The notes beneath the pieces are model-generated. The model had not been told where the DNA came from and did no database searches. It was given only the letters and a program-made list of their open reading frames with translations. This document shows, piece after piece, positions 46,535 to 56,815 of a stretch of DNA of 64,000 bases (position 1 is its first letter; each line of letters opens with the position of its first letter). Source of the stretch: Actinostola sp. cb2023 (Eukaryota > Cnidaria > Anthozoa > Actiniaria > Actinostolidae); assembly GCA_033675265.1 (NCBI GenBank), contig JAUJYZ010000280.1, forward strand, positions 556,501 through 620,500, read 5' to 3'. The position numbers and the translations under genes are program-made.

Positions 46535-46860
46535 TAGATAAATTCAAAAACTCATAATTTGAGCGACTATACACACGTCGCTAAACTTCGCCAACTAGAT
46601 AAATTCAAAAACTCATAATTTGAGCGACTACACACGTCGCTAAACTTCGCCAACTAAATAAATTCAAAAACTCATAATTTGAGCGACTACCCACGTCGCT
46701 AAACTTTGCCAACTAGATAAATTCAAAAACTCATAATTTGAGCGACTACACACGTCGCTAAACTCCGCCAACTAGATAAATTCAAAAACTCATAATTTGA
46801 GCGACTACACACGTCGCTAAACTTCGCCAACTAGATAAATTCAAAGACTAATAATTTGAG

Positions 46861-47175
46861 CGGTCCAAACAAGATATACTACCGTAAAACGAGTACTTGG
46901 CAACCACATGGTTGACGAAGGACGGCGAGAAGTGAATCGGTATATTGCGGAAGGTAAAAGGTTCGACGTGATTCTGAACCAGAATATTAAAACTGACGTG
47001 AACAGCTTCACAGTAGAAGAACTAACCAAGATATAATAGACTGCAGTGGGTACTGCATACACAGCGAAGAGGTTTGACCTTCGACGGAATCCAGAAGCGG
47101 TAGGCGCAGCGATGATCTCTGTGACTCAAAAGTTTTCATTCTTTCTTCCCGTCTTTTGGAAAAAGAGCTAAACTA
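46861..47175 (+). pseudogene. Coding-like relic at the satellite edge
   Basis: Starting right after the array, one frame reads protein-like sequence (VKRVLGNHMVDEGRREVNRY, IAEGKRFDVILNQ) to a double stop near 47035. It then continues in the same frame (YTAKRFDLRRNPEAVGAAM) to TAA at about 47170. The composition is gene-like, but no family is recognised. It may be a decayed host gene or element ORF. Confidence 0.3.
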
Positions 47176-47869
47176 GAATAAATCTATGAAAGTAGGCGTA
47201 TTTATAGGGAGCAGTGCACACTAGGTGATGTAATATATCTCGTGGACCACGCTTGGAATGTGGGAATGTGTAATAACCGGGATTTTTGGCTTTTTAATTG
47301 TGTTTGGATTTACCCCAGTGAGAATAGTAAGACGACTTCTTCCGCCATTTCATACCATGACCATTCCCTCGATAGAAAAACGACTTTCTAGCTTTTCAGC
47401 TTTTTTTACGCATGAACAAATTATAAATACATTGATATGGAAACCTTGAACAAATAATATTATTCCTAGGAGATCTGAAAAGGCAAAACATTGAGGCAAG
47501 CCAAAGAGAGCTTATTTGTCAGTGATTCTTCAAAACTGATACGTTCTTAACGCAAGTCAAGACAATATAATATGATATTTAGAACTTACTTTGCGCGGTG
47601 AAGGATCGTTGTAGCGGCCTGACTTCTGTTGCTTATGCCATCTGAGCAGCTACAATTAACGTTGCCTCAATGATTTTTAAACTCTCGCTTCTTGTGTAAA
47701 CGTGTCTCCGTTAGATTCAACCAAGATAGCTACAGAATGTACGCTCGCTCCGAAGGCCCCCACGAAGATGTTCACTGATCTAATTGTTTCCGTAATGTGT
47801 CTTGGCACAATTAACGACTTTGGAAATCACCTAGATTATCTTTACGGCCAGATCATTGTGTAGCAAGTT
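47176..47869. other. Intergenic region left of the Harbinger element
   Basis: No gene was recognised. AT-rich unique sequence. Confidence 0.4.
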
Positions 47870-48165
47870 AATAGAGATGTTCCGTGTAAGATTACTATTT
47901 ATGTTAATCAGTCACAAAATATTTAAATGAGCTTCGATGCAGTGTGACCTGATCTGTAAAATATATAAATAATAGTAAATGCTTCAAATATATACTTTTA
48001 TTCCAAATAACGAAACGATAACACTGCGGAGATATTCTGTAGAATATCTCAGTGGTATTTATATATGGCGAATATTCTGGTATGGTGAAAACTCTAGTAT
48101 ATACGCGCGTCAGTATAGCGTATAAATTAAACTAGACAGAAGTAGAATGCATTCGGCTAGCTTAT

Positions 48166-48217
48166 TAGCCTGTGTACCTATTTTCGAATTGGAGAGAGGA
48201 CGTCTGCACGCAGGCTA
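48166..48217. mobile_element. 52-bp TAGCCTGC-family hairpin nested in Harbinger
   Basis: TAGCCTGTGTACC at the left and CTGCACGCAGGCTA at the right are flanked by perfect 9-bp repeats CTAGCTTAT (48157-48165 and 48218-48226). It lies in the non-coding 3' side of the second ORF and is younger than the host element. Confidence 0.85.
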
Positions 48218-48295
48218 CTAGCTTATCAGTGAATAATTTTAATTTTAATTTTAAAAGAACAGTAACATTAATTGTGGATCTTAAATTGAAAATTG

Positions 48296-48829
48296 TCAAA
48301 TGTCCGTGTCAATGTTAATCGCTCGAACTGGAACTATCGTCATATTTGTCCAGAAGCTTGTTGACCTTATGCTCATTGCCTTCTTACACATTGCCACATG
48401 TGCATCTTCCGCCTTGCCTTTTTTCTTTCCTTTTCCTTTTCCTTTAGATCGTTTTTGTTTGTTTCTTGGCTTTTTACTCTTAGCTTGGTTTTCGTGTTCG
48501 TCGCTTTGCTCTTCAAGGCTTGATTCACTAGAATCATCAGACAAATGACTCAATTTTGCTTCCCAACGTTCTTCAGGCATCATTTTCTTCGCATATCTCA
48601 TCTTTGATGATATTATCTCTGACATAGGCCCTGCTACGGAGTCACCGGCGGAGTCAGTGGCGGCTTTCAGTTGGCTACTTACAATACGGCGAATTCGATT
48701 GATTGCTGTCTGGCTTTCTTGTTCGAAATAGAACTCAACAACAGGAGATGACAAAGCCGGGAAGGCAATCAAGATTCGCTTGGACATGTTGAAGAACGTT
48801 TGACCAACTTTCCCCACTTTTTTCCTCAT
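48296..48829 (-). CDS. Second ORF of the Harbinger element (accessory protein)
   Basis: The ORF encodes 177 residues from ATG at 48829, divergent from the transposase. The N-terminal half has a mixed helical composition (YFEQESQTAINRIRRIVSSQ). Residues 95-115 are acidic and Ser-rich (DDSSESSLEEQSDEHE). Residues 116-143 are a very basic KGKGKGKKKGK tract, a likely nuclear localisation or DNA-contact region. Harbinger elements typically encode a second Myb/SANT-like DNA-binding protein needed for nuclear import of the transposase, but no Myb repeat is visible here. Just upstream another frame (about 48915 down to 48780) reads KRIRITVPEKELVLRCYEEK, then a W-rich segment. The true N-terminus may lie there, joined by an intron or lost through a frameshift. 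Confidence 0.6.
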   Translation of the reverse strand: MRKKVGKVGQTFFNMSKRILIAFPALSSPVVEFYFEQESQTAINRIRRIVSSQLKAATDSAGDSVAGPMSEIISSKMRYAKKMMPEERWEAKLSHLSDDSSESSLEEQSDEHENQAKSKKPRNKQKRSKGKGKGKKKGKAEDAHVAMCKKAMSIRSTSFWTNMTIVPVRAINIDTDI

Positions 48830-49268
48830 AACATCGTAGCACTAGTTCTTTTTCTGGTACAGTTATGCGTATACGTTTTCTTGATGGACCTGCAGCATTA
48901 GATAAATTAAAACTTCAGATTCATATTCAACAACATTGCACGTGTAAGCAGCTCACACTGACAGAGCAAAGAAAGTCAGCCAACGCCATTAGCTAAGGCA
49001 CTAGTTCAGAAACCACGTTGTTGTTTTAATACCTTGTTCATTCTTTTCCATCATTCACTGCTCTTTACTTTCTGTCAGCTTTATTGGCTTTAGTGTAGAG
49101 TCGAGCACTGTTAACGCAGAAGTGCAGATTTTCACAGCGAATAATTAAAACCACAAACTAACAACACCACTCCAGTGCTCGTTCTATTGTTTAGGTTTTC
49201 TCACGAGCTCATGAAACTATTCACCATGATTTTCAACATGCATATGATTAATCATTGCAACGTAGGAA

Positions 49269-50435
49269 ATGTCGCGGGCAATTCAAACTACAAACCCGAA
49301 AAGAAGAAAAAGAGAAAGAAGAAGAAGGAGGAGGATATTTCGTATTTCTCTTCTGCTGACCAATGTATTACCGCTCATGAATTTATATCAACCTTCGTCA
49401 GTGCCTTTTGAAAACTGCCTGCAACGTTTGGTCCCTTTGCTACTTGTACTTATTTCCTTAGGTTGTCCATTGACATATTCGGCAACTCCTTTGATTGACC
49501 GTCTTCCATTTGGACCACACTTTCCCTTTAATGGTCGTGACGTGTTCACCATGTACCATCATCACAGATATTTGTTTTGGCTCAATACTGGTGAATTACC
49601 AGAAACACTTGAGCAGTTAGTTCACGATGTTACGCCTGAATTACGTCGTCATAACAGAGATGGGAATCTTCGACAGAGGCAGAGAAGAGGAAAATTAAAT
49701 TTGAAAAATCAAGTATTATTGGTTATGATCTGGCTAAGGAAGTATCCCTGCCTTGATAGCCTTGCGTTGCTATTTGATGTAAGCAGACAGACTGTATCAA
49801 CAATCATATATCATGTTGTTCCAGTTCTTTGGAGATATTTTCAAAGTCAAGTTTCCTGGCCATCCTTAGCTGAATGGAATGCAATGCGAGGCTCTTGGAC
49901 ATCGTTCCCAAACGCTGTAGGGTGTATTGATGGAACTCCCCATAGGATATATAGGCCACAGGTAGAGCCACAGCGTGAGTTCTATAGCGGACATCGCCAT
50001 TTCCATCTCATGAGTACTCAAATAATCACAGACAACGACAATAACATAAGGTTTTTACATACTGGATTTATTGGAAGTATGGTTGACTCCATGACGTACA
50101 GGCTAATGACCCCCGTTGGTCCTGGAAAAACACTAGATTTACCTCGTGGGGCTGTTCTTTTAGCAGACCAAGGCTACCCTGATAGAGAACCACTTCTAAC
50201 ACCTTTTAGACAACAACAAATCAGACGTATGGGAGCATTAACGAAACTTCGTGCCCAGAAATTCAACGGACGATTAACTCACTACCGTGTTTCTGTTGAA
50301 CATGCAATCAAACATGTAAAAACATATAACGCCGTAGGATCTCTTTGGCGCCATCCTCGCTGGTTCCAACCTGTTGTTGTCGAGCTCTGTACTTTCCTTG
50401 CACAGCGACACATAGAGCTATTCAAGACAGTTTGA
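49269..50435 (+). CDS. Harbinger DDE transposase, intact
   Basis: This 388-residue nuclease-transposase has a basic N-terminus (residues 11-22, nearly all Arg/Lys, a likely nuclear signal). A helix-turn-helix-like segment lies at 160-182 (LDSLALLFDVSRQTVSTII). The DDE_4 catalytic domain follows: D221 in GCIDGTPH, the GSMVDSMTYRL block (D273) in the place of the family GSxHD, D300 in LLADQGYP, and E344 in RVSVEHAIKHVK. It should cut the TIRs and catalyse 3-bp-staggered insertion. ATG at 49269 is used because it leaves the basic segment in frame; M37 is an alternative. Length is typical for the family (about 350-450) and no lesion was seen. Its presence makes it a plausible source for the TWA-target MITEs at 40702 and 53656 only if their ends were recognised, yet the TIR sequences differ. 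Confidence 0.93.
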   Translation: MSRAIQTTNPKRRKRERRRRRRIFRISLLLTNVLPLMNLYQPSSVPFENCLQRLVPLLLVLISLGCPLTYSATPLIDRLPFGPHFPFNGRDVFTMYHHHRYLFWLNTGELPETLEQLVHDVTPELRRHNRDGNLRQRQRRGKLNLKNQVLLVMIWLRKYPCLDSLALLFDVSRQTVSTIIYHVVPVLWRYFQSQVSWPSLAEWNAMRGSWTSFPNAVGCIDGTPHRIYRPQVEPQREFYSGHRHFHLMSTQIITDNDNNIRFLHTGFIGSMVDSMTYRLMTPVGPGKTLDLPRGAVLLADQGYPDREPLLTPFRQQQIRRMGALTKLRAQKFNGRLTHYRVSVEHAIKHVKTYNAVGSLWRHPRWFQPVVVELCTFLAQRHIELFKTV

Positions 50436-50705
50436 GACAAAAACTACATGCTCAATGCCCGTTCATTAGTATAGTGTATGCTATATACCATATAAGAGAG
50501 TTTATAGAAACGGTTTAGAAAAACTGCACAAACAACAATTGGCACACATTTCGTAATAGTAATTCATAAAATTTATTTAAGATATAATTATACCTTAGAG
50601 GTTCAATGTTTTGTTAGAATTAAAAAGAATTCCAGTCATATTAGTCATTTGCATATTTTGTGACTAATTAAAATAAATAGTGCTCTTACACGGAACATCT
50701 CTAAT

Positions 50706-51558
50706 AGTCGTGCTCGCATGAAACTCCGTGATTGTTGCATTGAAAACATGTTTTAAATATAGAGTTTTAAATAGAAGCCAAAATCTGTTATATTTGTGAT
50801 AGATTACTTTAATACGTAGCAATGCAAAAAGCTGGTGTTTTCAGAATAAATCAAGACGCTTTCTAAAAGCTTTCACTCGGGCTTAATTTTAGATCAAGTG
50901 AAGCTTTTAAAAATAGGTTTGGTTCACTGAAATGTGAAACCCGAAAACATTTTATCGTTATGATCCAATCAACTCTTGCTTTAAAAATGCTGATGTATAT
51001 ATATACTAGTTATTATTGTTATATACTATTATTATTATTGATTATTATTATTAATAAAAAGCACATTTTCTTGTAAAAAGAATTGCCATTATCAGTAGCT
51101 ACTCTACCAGAATGGCAAGGTCATAACGTGAAAACTCGTGGCGTGACTCTGGTGCAATTACAACCTACGCGTGGCCAAGTACATGTTCGAACATCAAATT
51201 GGAAATATCTGAATTTTAAATTTAAACCATCCAGTGGTCTATCGCAAATCCTGCAATCTGATCGGTTCGCTACTAGTGGTCTATGATATTCGCGTCCGTG
51301 TTGTATGAGATCTACAATCACTCGCCTTCGGCTCGTGAATGTAGATCTCATACAACACGGCCGCTCATATTGTATCTATTACATAGACCCCGAGTAGAGA
51401 TAAACAAACAAAATGGCGGCTTCGTTCAGTCGTCGCGTTTTGTTAATGTTTCGGAGGAGTTTCTCGACGAATTAATTATTGTCTGTTGCTTGTTTCTGTC
51501 TTGTTTCTGTCTATTATTTTCTACTGACATACTGGATGGTTTATGCTAAAACAATTAT
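50706..51558. other. Intergenic region with a GCCGTGTTGTAT foldback (51296-51360)
   Basis: 51296-51360 is a hairpin with ends CCGTGTTGTATGAGATCTAC and its complement and loop ACTCGCCTTCGGCTCGT, a sibling of 110-184. The preceding sequence CAATCTGATCGGTTCGCTAC is of a type seen near other foldbacks (CCAATCAGAGCG). ACAAAATGGCGGC occurs at 51410. No gene was recognised. Confidence 0.6.
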
Positions 51559-51652
51559 ACTACTCGTTCTCGTTTTCCATGAGGATAGTCAACTCGACGC
51601 TACGCGCCTCGTTGACTATTGCCTTATAGAAACCTCGAACTCGTAGTCTAAT
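51559..51652. repeat. Short foldback relic (GATAGTCAACTCG family), copy 2
   Basis: GATAGTCAACTCGACGCTAC / GCGCCTCGTTGACTATTGCC is followed by AGAAACCTCGAACTCGTAGT. It matches 13199-13313. A further copy of the 3' part (AGAAACTTCGAACTCGTAGT) occurs after the next element, at about 51854-51880. Confidence 0.65.
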
Positions 51653-51846
51653 AGGCGACTTGCATGGTGGCGTTGTTTTACTACAAGTACCAGAATGCTT
51701 TGCCCATTTTCTTTTGTTAGATTATTAGCACCAATTGTCTTACTATTCTCACGAGGGAATAAAAATCTGAATAAGAAAGAAAATTCCCCAAGCTTAAGCA
51801 TTCTGGTAGTTGTAGTAAAACAACGTCATCATGCAAGTCGCCTATT
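51650..51846. mobile_element. 197-bp foldback AATAGGCGACTTGCATG
   Basis: The ends are AATAGGCGACTTGCATGGTG and its near complement CATCATGCAAGTCGCCTATT. The inner arms include CCAGAATGCTT. It is flanked by related AACTCGTAGTCTAAT sequences on both sides, suggesting insertion into, or a long duplication of, the neighbouring relic. Confidence 0.8.
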
Positions 51847-51880
51847 GTTAAATAGAAACTTCGAACTCGTAGTCTAACAA

Positions 51881-52677
51881 ATCAAATGTACAAATGAATA
51901 GGACAAATAGTACTACAATGGCCACAAATAAACAATATGTCCCGACAAATGCCACATTATTATCATTATCGTCAATATACAAGGCCAAATACAACAACAA
52001 CAAAAAAATGAGTTACTGATAGCCAAATGAAATCTTTATTGAAAAAAAATGAGCAGCAGGGCAGCATGTGCGGCCCGCTAAATTCCCCCGCTGAACGCGT
52101 GTTTTCTAGAGGGCAGTTTGTTATTTGGCCTTCTAAAACTCATTAATAATTCATGAGCTATTAGGCCAATGGGATCTGACCATTTGGTCAGGTGCATGGA
52201 CCTTTATACCCCCAACAGACCTGCCATGTTTTAGTTATAGAACTGATTAATAAAACATGAGTGTTCTATCACTTTTAGTTGTAACACTCACGCATAAACA
52301 TGAGTGTTATAACTAAAAGTGATAGAACACTCATGTTTCATTAATCAGTTTTACCAACTGACTGCCTGAAACACAGACCTGTATGCAAAGGTCTCAGTTT
52401 TAGTATCGCATCACTGACCTTCACATAGGCAATTTTGGAATGTAATATTACTAGGTTCCTACTGACACCTACAATACCTCTTTCAAATGTGGGACGAATT
52501 GTGGTGTTCAGTGCGCACGATCGCAGTGTCATAGACATCTCTTACCTACAAATTTGTGATTTTCTTTAACCTTTTCCATCCGAAATTATTAAATATCAGT
52601 TTAAATGAATGTTGGGTTTTAGAAGTCGTTTTAGAAAACCACCGATACAACACGGCCTCTCGTTTTCTAAACTTCAC
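51881..52677. repeat. Intergenic stretch with hairpins at 52233-52357
   Basis: 52233-52357 nests two inverted repeats: ACATGAGTGTTCTATCACTT / AAGTGATAGAACACTCATGT outside, and TTTTAGTTGTAACACTCA / complement inside. A one-ended CCGATACAACACGGCC relic is at 52641-52656. No gene was seen. Confidence 0.6.
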
Positions 52678-52681
52678 TTAA

Positions 52682-53134
52682 GGATACGGTTCACCTTGGC
52701 GGGTATGTCTCTAATGATTTCCTTATTATTTGACCAATTCCCATCAACTTTACATCATTTTAAAGCTAATAGAAGAAACTGAAGAAGAAACAACATTTAT
52801 GATTGATTAAACTTCAACACGTTATAACTTTTTATCGACATCGAATATGACAAAAGCCTGACACAGTTTGACAGGTCAAAGTGTCGTGATTAATATGTTA
52901 TAAAGATCAATAGAGTCGGATGTAACACAAGGTCTATTAATTCGGTCAAACGGAGATGGTCGTTTTCAAAACAATGAGCCGCGACGTCTCCATTTTTAAT
53001 TTAAAAGAAAATATCACGGTATTATGGCGATCTTCATTCTATTAGCTTTAAATGATGTAAAGTTGATGGGAATTGGTCAAATAATAAGGAAATTTTGTTT
53101 TCCGGAGACGTACCCGCCAAGGTGAACCGTATCC
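52682..53134. mobile_element. 453-bp TTAA-target foldback element
   Basis: The ends are GGATACGGTTCACCTTGGCG and its complement, flanked by TTAA (52678-52681 and 53135-53138). The arms extend inward through TTTGACCAATTCCCATCAAC. No ORF is present. It is Kolobok- or piggyBac-like by target only. Confidence 0.83.
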
Positions 53135-53138
53135 TTAA

Positions 53139-53652
53139 ATGATAATATCCACGAGTTAACCGTGCGCCCTAGGGGAACTCGTTGATTAGTATAGGTCTGT
53201 TTCTGGTGGGCGGGAAAGTAGGTGGATCAAGAATCGAATTTTGAATAGTGTTTTGATTAAAGTGAAGCTGGAGTCAGGTTTTCTCCGTGGCGGGTTGCAC
53301 GACAGTCGGTCTGGACTAATTTCCTTAAACATGTTTTCAAACACAATACCATGTTTGCGGCACTTTTGATCGACCGGGAATCAAAATATTGAGCTGAGGA
53401 AATAAATAGCAATTTCAAATTTTGTCCTGAAATAAATAAACTGCGTCTCAAAATGAAGCGTGCTTATCTCAAAAGCAAATATGTTATCATATAAATACAC
53501 CCGATAGTTGTTGAAGCAAACAATATTGGTTTCAGTGAATATTGATTTCACTGTTAATTCGCATACTGAAAAGGATAAATGAACTCGGCTATACATATAA
53601 TGATCCATCATGAATAATATTGCAATGCCATATGCACGTGAACGTGCGAACA
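53139..53652. other. Intergenic region
   Basis: No gene, array or element boundary was recognised. Confidence 0.4.
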
Positions 53653-53655
53653 TAA

Positions 53656-53946
53656 AGCCGAATCTACATGAGCAAATTTTCCTTGACAAGGAAGACTTGC
53701 TCGTGTAGACGACAAAAACATCGCCAATTTTTCCTTGTCAAGGAAAACTTGCTCGTATAGATGACAAAAAAAATTGTTTTTCCTTGTCAAGGAAAACTTG
53801 TCAAGGAAAACTTGTTCGTGTAGACGACAAAAACATCGCCAATTTTTCCTTGTCAAGGAAAACTTGCTCGTATAGATGACAAAAAAAAATGTTTTTCCTT
53901 GTCAAGGAAAACTTGTCAAGGAAAACTTGTTCGTGTAGATGCGGCT
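53656..53946. mobile_element. Harbinger-type MITE with palindromic subrepeats, copy 2
   Basis: The ends are AGCCGAATCTACATGAGCAA and TTGTTCGTGTAGATGCGGCT, flanked by TAA (53653-53655 and 53947-53949). The interior has the same subrepeats as 40702-41078 but in reverse order, with fewer copies, so length varies by subrepeat number. Confidence 0.9.
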
Positions 53947-53949
53947 TAA

Positions 53950-54819
53950 GTCCAGCAGTTTAGTATTCTTATGACCAGGATAAAGAAATCCTTCAAATTA
54001 CAATTCATGGGCTGAAGCGCTTTACACTGCCGGTTTGCCGCATCTCTAATACCAAAGATAGAAGGGTTGAATCCGAATTAAAAACTAAATTCGCTATGAT
54101 CAAAGTTGATCGAAAACTCACGTACAAATAGCAAATACAAATCGTCATAAAATGCCATAATTTATCAAATGTAGAGCCAGTATTCGCTAATAGTGTAATC
54201 ACAAACCACTCAGTGGACATTTAAAAAAATATCTTGCTTTTCTAGTTCACTCAAATATATTGTATTATATTTTCTGATAATTATAATGTGCAGCGCTTTT
54301 GAACCTCGGAAAAAAGTGCTCTAGTAAAAATCAATACATTATTATTGTCATATTCAGAAACGGCGCGATGAATGTAGGGATCGATATTGCCGCGATTTTG
54401 GTATATATCTCGACGGCTCCGTTCCCTGAAAGTCTCGATCTCAGTATTGTACTGTCATGACCCGCTCTAACAGCACTCAGTATACTCACGGTTAGTCCAA
54501 CCAATCAGTGTTATTGCCACAAGCCCAAATCCCGAGACGAAGTTGGCTTTATGACTTCCGAGTACTCCGACTATTCAAACCTCAGTAAGTATTATTGTGA
54601 GTAGCTGATCTACTTCATGTATGCCGTCACCTGATGATCTACCTTAACTTATGCCATAACTTAGTCATGGCCGAAAGTCTACACCAAATACTGCACTGTC
54701 AGATTCAAAAACTAACTCGATTATAACTCGTGGATTCGTCAACCTAAGCAATGGCAACACGAAAATATACGAGTGAAAGATTCTTGCTAAACCACGGAAA
54801 TCTGGGAGAAATGCGGCAC
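53950..54819. other. Intergenic region
   Basis: AT-rich unique sequence with no recognisable gene. Confidence 0.4.
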
Positions 54820-54827
54820 TGAATAAA

Positions 54828-55034
54828 CAGGGTAGCAAAGGGGGTTGTGATCACGCTTCACGTGCCATTTTTTCGTAAATTCACGCCTAAAAAGAATCAT
54901 TTAAGCCATTTGACGCACGTCTTTCTTGCAAATTCACGGATCACGGTTTTATCTTTTGTTTATAAAGTGTTTTTCACGATTCACGCGCCATTTTTGGGCC
55001 AATTCACGCGTCACGTGTAACCCCTTTGCTACCT
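54828..55034. mobile_element. 207-bp hAT-like MITE with 8-bp TSD
   Basis: The ends are CAGGGTAGCAAAGGGG and CCCCTTTGCTACCT, flanked by TGAATAAA (54820-54827 and 55035-55042). The interior repeats TTCACGCGCCATTTTTGG-like segments four times in varying form. A CAGGG start and 8-bp TSD fit hAT. Confidence 0.85.
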
Positions 55035-55228
55035 TGAATAAAGGCACTGATTACAGAAATCTTGTTTGAAATTCAAGTATTCTTAGCATAGATCATCACA
55101 AAATCCGTGAAAAGTTAAAACACCGGGATTACGATCACATGTTTGTTGAACGTGATGGAGAATTTGATCAGTACAACTTTGGTTGGTGTGGGTAACATTT
55201 TGCTGTTTATTCCACATATATATATATA

Positions 55229-55985
55229 CAGTCATCTTATACGGACACCCCGCTATTAAGGACATCTCCGGCGCCATTACGGACGCCCCTATTACGGACA
55301 ACCCGCTATAAAGGACACCCCGCTGTACAGACACCCCGTTATTACGGACACCCCTATTACGGACACCCCGCTGTACAGACACCCCGTTATTACGGATACC
55401 CCTATTACGGACACCCCGCTGTACAGACACCCCGTTATTACGGACACCCCTATTACGGACACCCCGCTGTACAGACACCCCGTTATTACGGACACCCCTA
55501 TTACGGACACCCCGCTGTACAGACACCCCGTTATTACGGACACCCCCTATTACGGACACCCCGCTGTACAGACACCCCGTTATTACGGACGCCCCTATTA
55601 CGGACACCCCGCTGTACAGACACCCCGTTATTACGGACACCCCCTATTACGGACACCCCGCTGTACAGACACCCCGTTATTACGGACATCCCGCTATAAA
55701 GGACACCCCGCTGTACAGACACCCCGTTATTACGGACATCCCGCTATAAAGGACACCCCGCTGTACAGACACCCCGTTATTACGGACACCCCGCTATAAA
55801 GGACACCTCGTTATTACTGAGATTTCACTGACAATAACTAGTACTCTCGATATTGCGAACTCTCGTTATTACGGAAATGAAACAGACCCGAGGGTGTCCC
55901 GAGGGTGTCCCGAGGGTGTCCCGAGGGTGTCCCGAGGGTGTCCCGAGGGTGTCCCGAGGTTGACTGCTGTAACGAGAATTGACTG
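55229..55985. mobile_element. pogo/Tigger-type element expanded by an internal minisatellite
   Basis: The ends are CAGTCATCTTATACGGACAC and ACGAGAATTGACTG, with TA at both borders. The CGTTATTACGGACACC wording is typical of pogo/Tigger TIRs, so the inner 46-48-bp units (ACACCCCGCTGTACAGACAC, then CCCGTTATTACGG) are amplified TIR-like sequence. About nine units lie at 55255-55810. Near the right end CGAGGGTGTCC is repeated six times in tandem (55889-55955). The minus-strand frames with an MSVITGCLYSGVSVIG period are artefacts. Confidence 0.82.
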
Positions 55986-56064
55986 TAAAAAGGTTTCTAA
56001 AGTCATTTTAGTTAGTTGGTACACACTTCCCCTACCTCCCCACCCGTGATATCAGTTAAACTAA

Positions 56065-56237
56065 ACTGCGTCGGTGTACATATGAATCAAACATGAACAT
56101 CGCGTAAAAAGGCTACAAATTTACTGATGATTCGGCTTTCAATCTTCCATCTTTTACTACGAACATTCGAATCATCAGTAAATTTGTTGTCTTTGTTACA
56201 TGATGCTCATGTTTGATCCAATGTACACCGACGCAGT
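56065..56237. mobile_element. 173-bp foldback ACTGCGTCGGTGTACAT
   Basis: The ends are ACTGCGTCGGTGTACATATG and its complement. The inner arms include AAATTTACTGATGATTCG. No TSD was fixed. Confidence 0.75.
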
Positions 56238-56534
56238 CTCGACTAGTCTATCGTACCGCTAGTTTCTATATCGCAGCCGATCTTCATGGAGCCAGATAAT
56301 GATATTTTGCTTCATACGACAATCAATATTTCCGCGGTATCTTTTGAATTCTCACTTCAGACATTTGGTCTGTGATATATTATTATTATCTTGAGTTTCG
56401 GCTAAAATATGAATAGTTATTATACCGTAGCATCGACTTACGACGTCGTTTGAGAGGTTATTGTTATCATCAAAAAGAAACGAACATCGAACTTTCGATG
56501 ATTGAATGAAATAAATCAATATTGAAAGAAAGGA

Positions 56535-56815
<281 letters not shown>

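Larger units (their letters stand above)
44371..46860. repeat. 59-bp satellite array, about 2.5 kb
   Basis: The unit is GAGCGACTACACACGTCGCT, then AAACTTCGCCAACTAGATAA, then ATTCAAAAACTCATAATTT. GCGAC-n8-GTCGC is an inverted repeat, so every unit can form a small hairpin. Variants with CCAAACAATCCAAATATAAG linkers recur in blocks at about 44510, 44830 and 45650, showing higher-order structure. Two mariner-type MITEs interrupt it. Confidence 0.95.
47873..50702 (+). mobile_element. Complete PIF/Harbinger DNA transposon, 2.83 kb
   Basis: TIRs of about 58 bp run AGAGATGTTCCGTGTAAGAT at the left and the complement ending ACACGGAACATCTCT at the right. Inner similarity continues through TTAATYAGTCACAAAATAT. 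AAT flanks both ends (47870-47872 and 50703-50705), a 3-bp duplication as expected for this superfamily, although its usual target is TWA. The element contains two divergent ORFs: the DDE transposase on the plus strand and a second protein on the minus strand. The intact catalytic residues and well-matched TIRs mean it could be recently active. Confidence 0.93.

Noticed and set aside
44371..46860. CRISPR-like regular repeats
   Set aside because: The units are contiguous tandem satellite without unique spacers, in animal DNA without cas-like genes.
47873..50702. The local Harbinger as direct parent of the 40702 and 53656 MITEs
   Set aside because: The TIR sequences (AGAGATGTTCC versus AGCCGCATCTAC) are unrelated, although TSD length agrees.
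55083..55722. Frames with MSVITGCLYSGVSVIG repeats
   Set aside because: They are translations of the pogo-derived tandem repeat.
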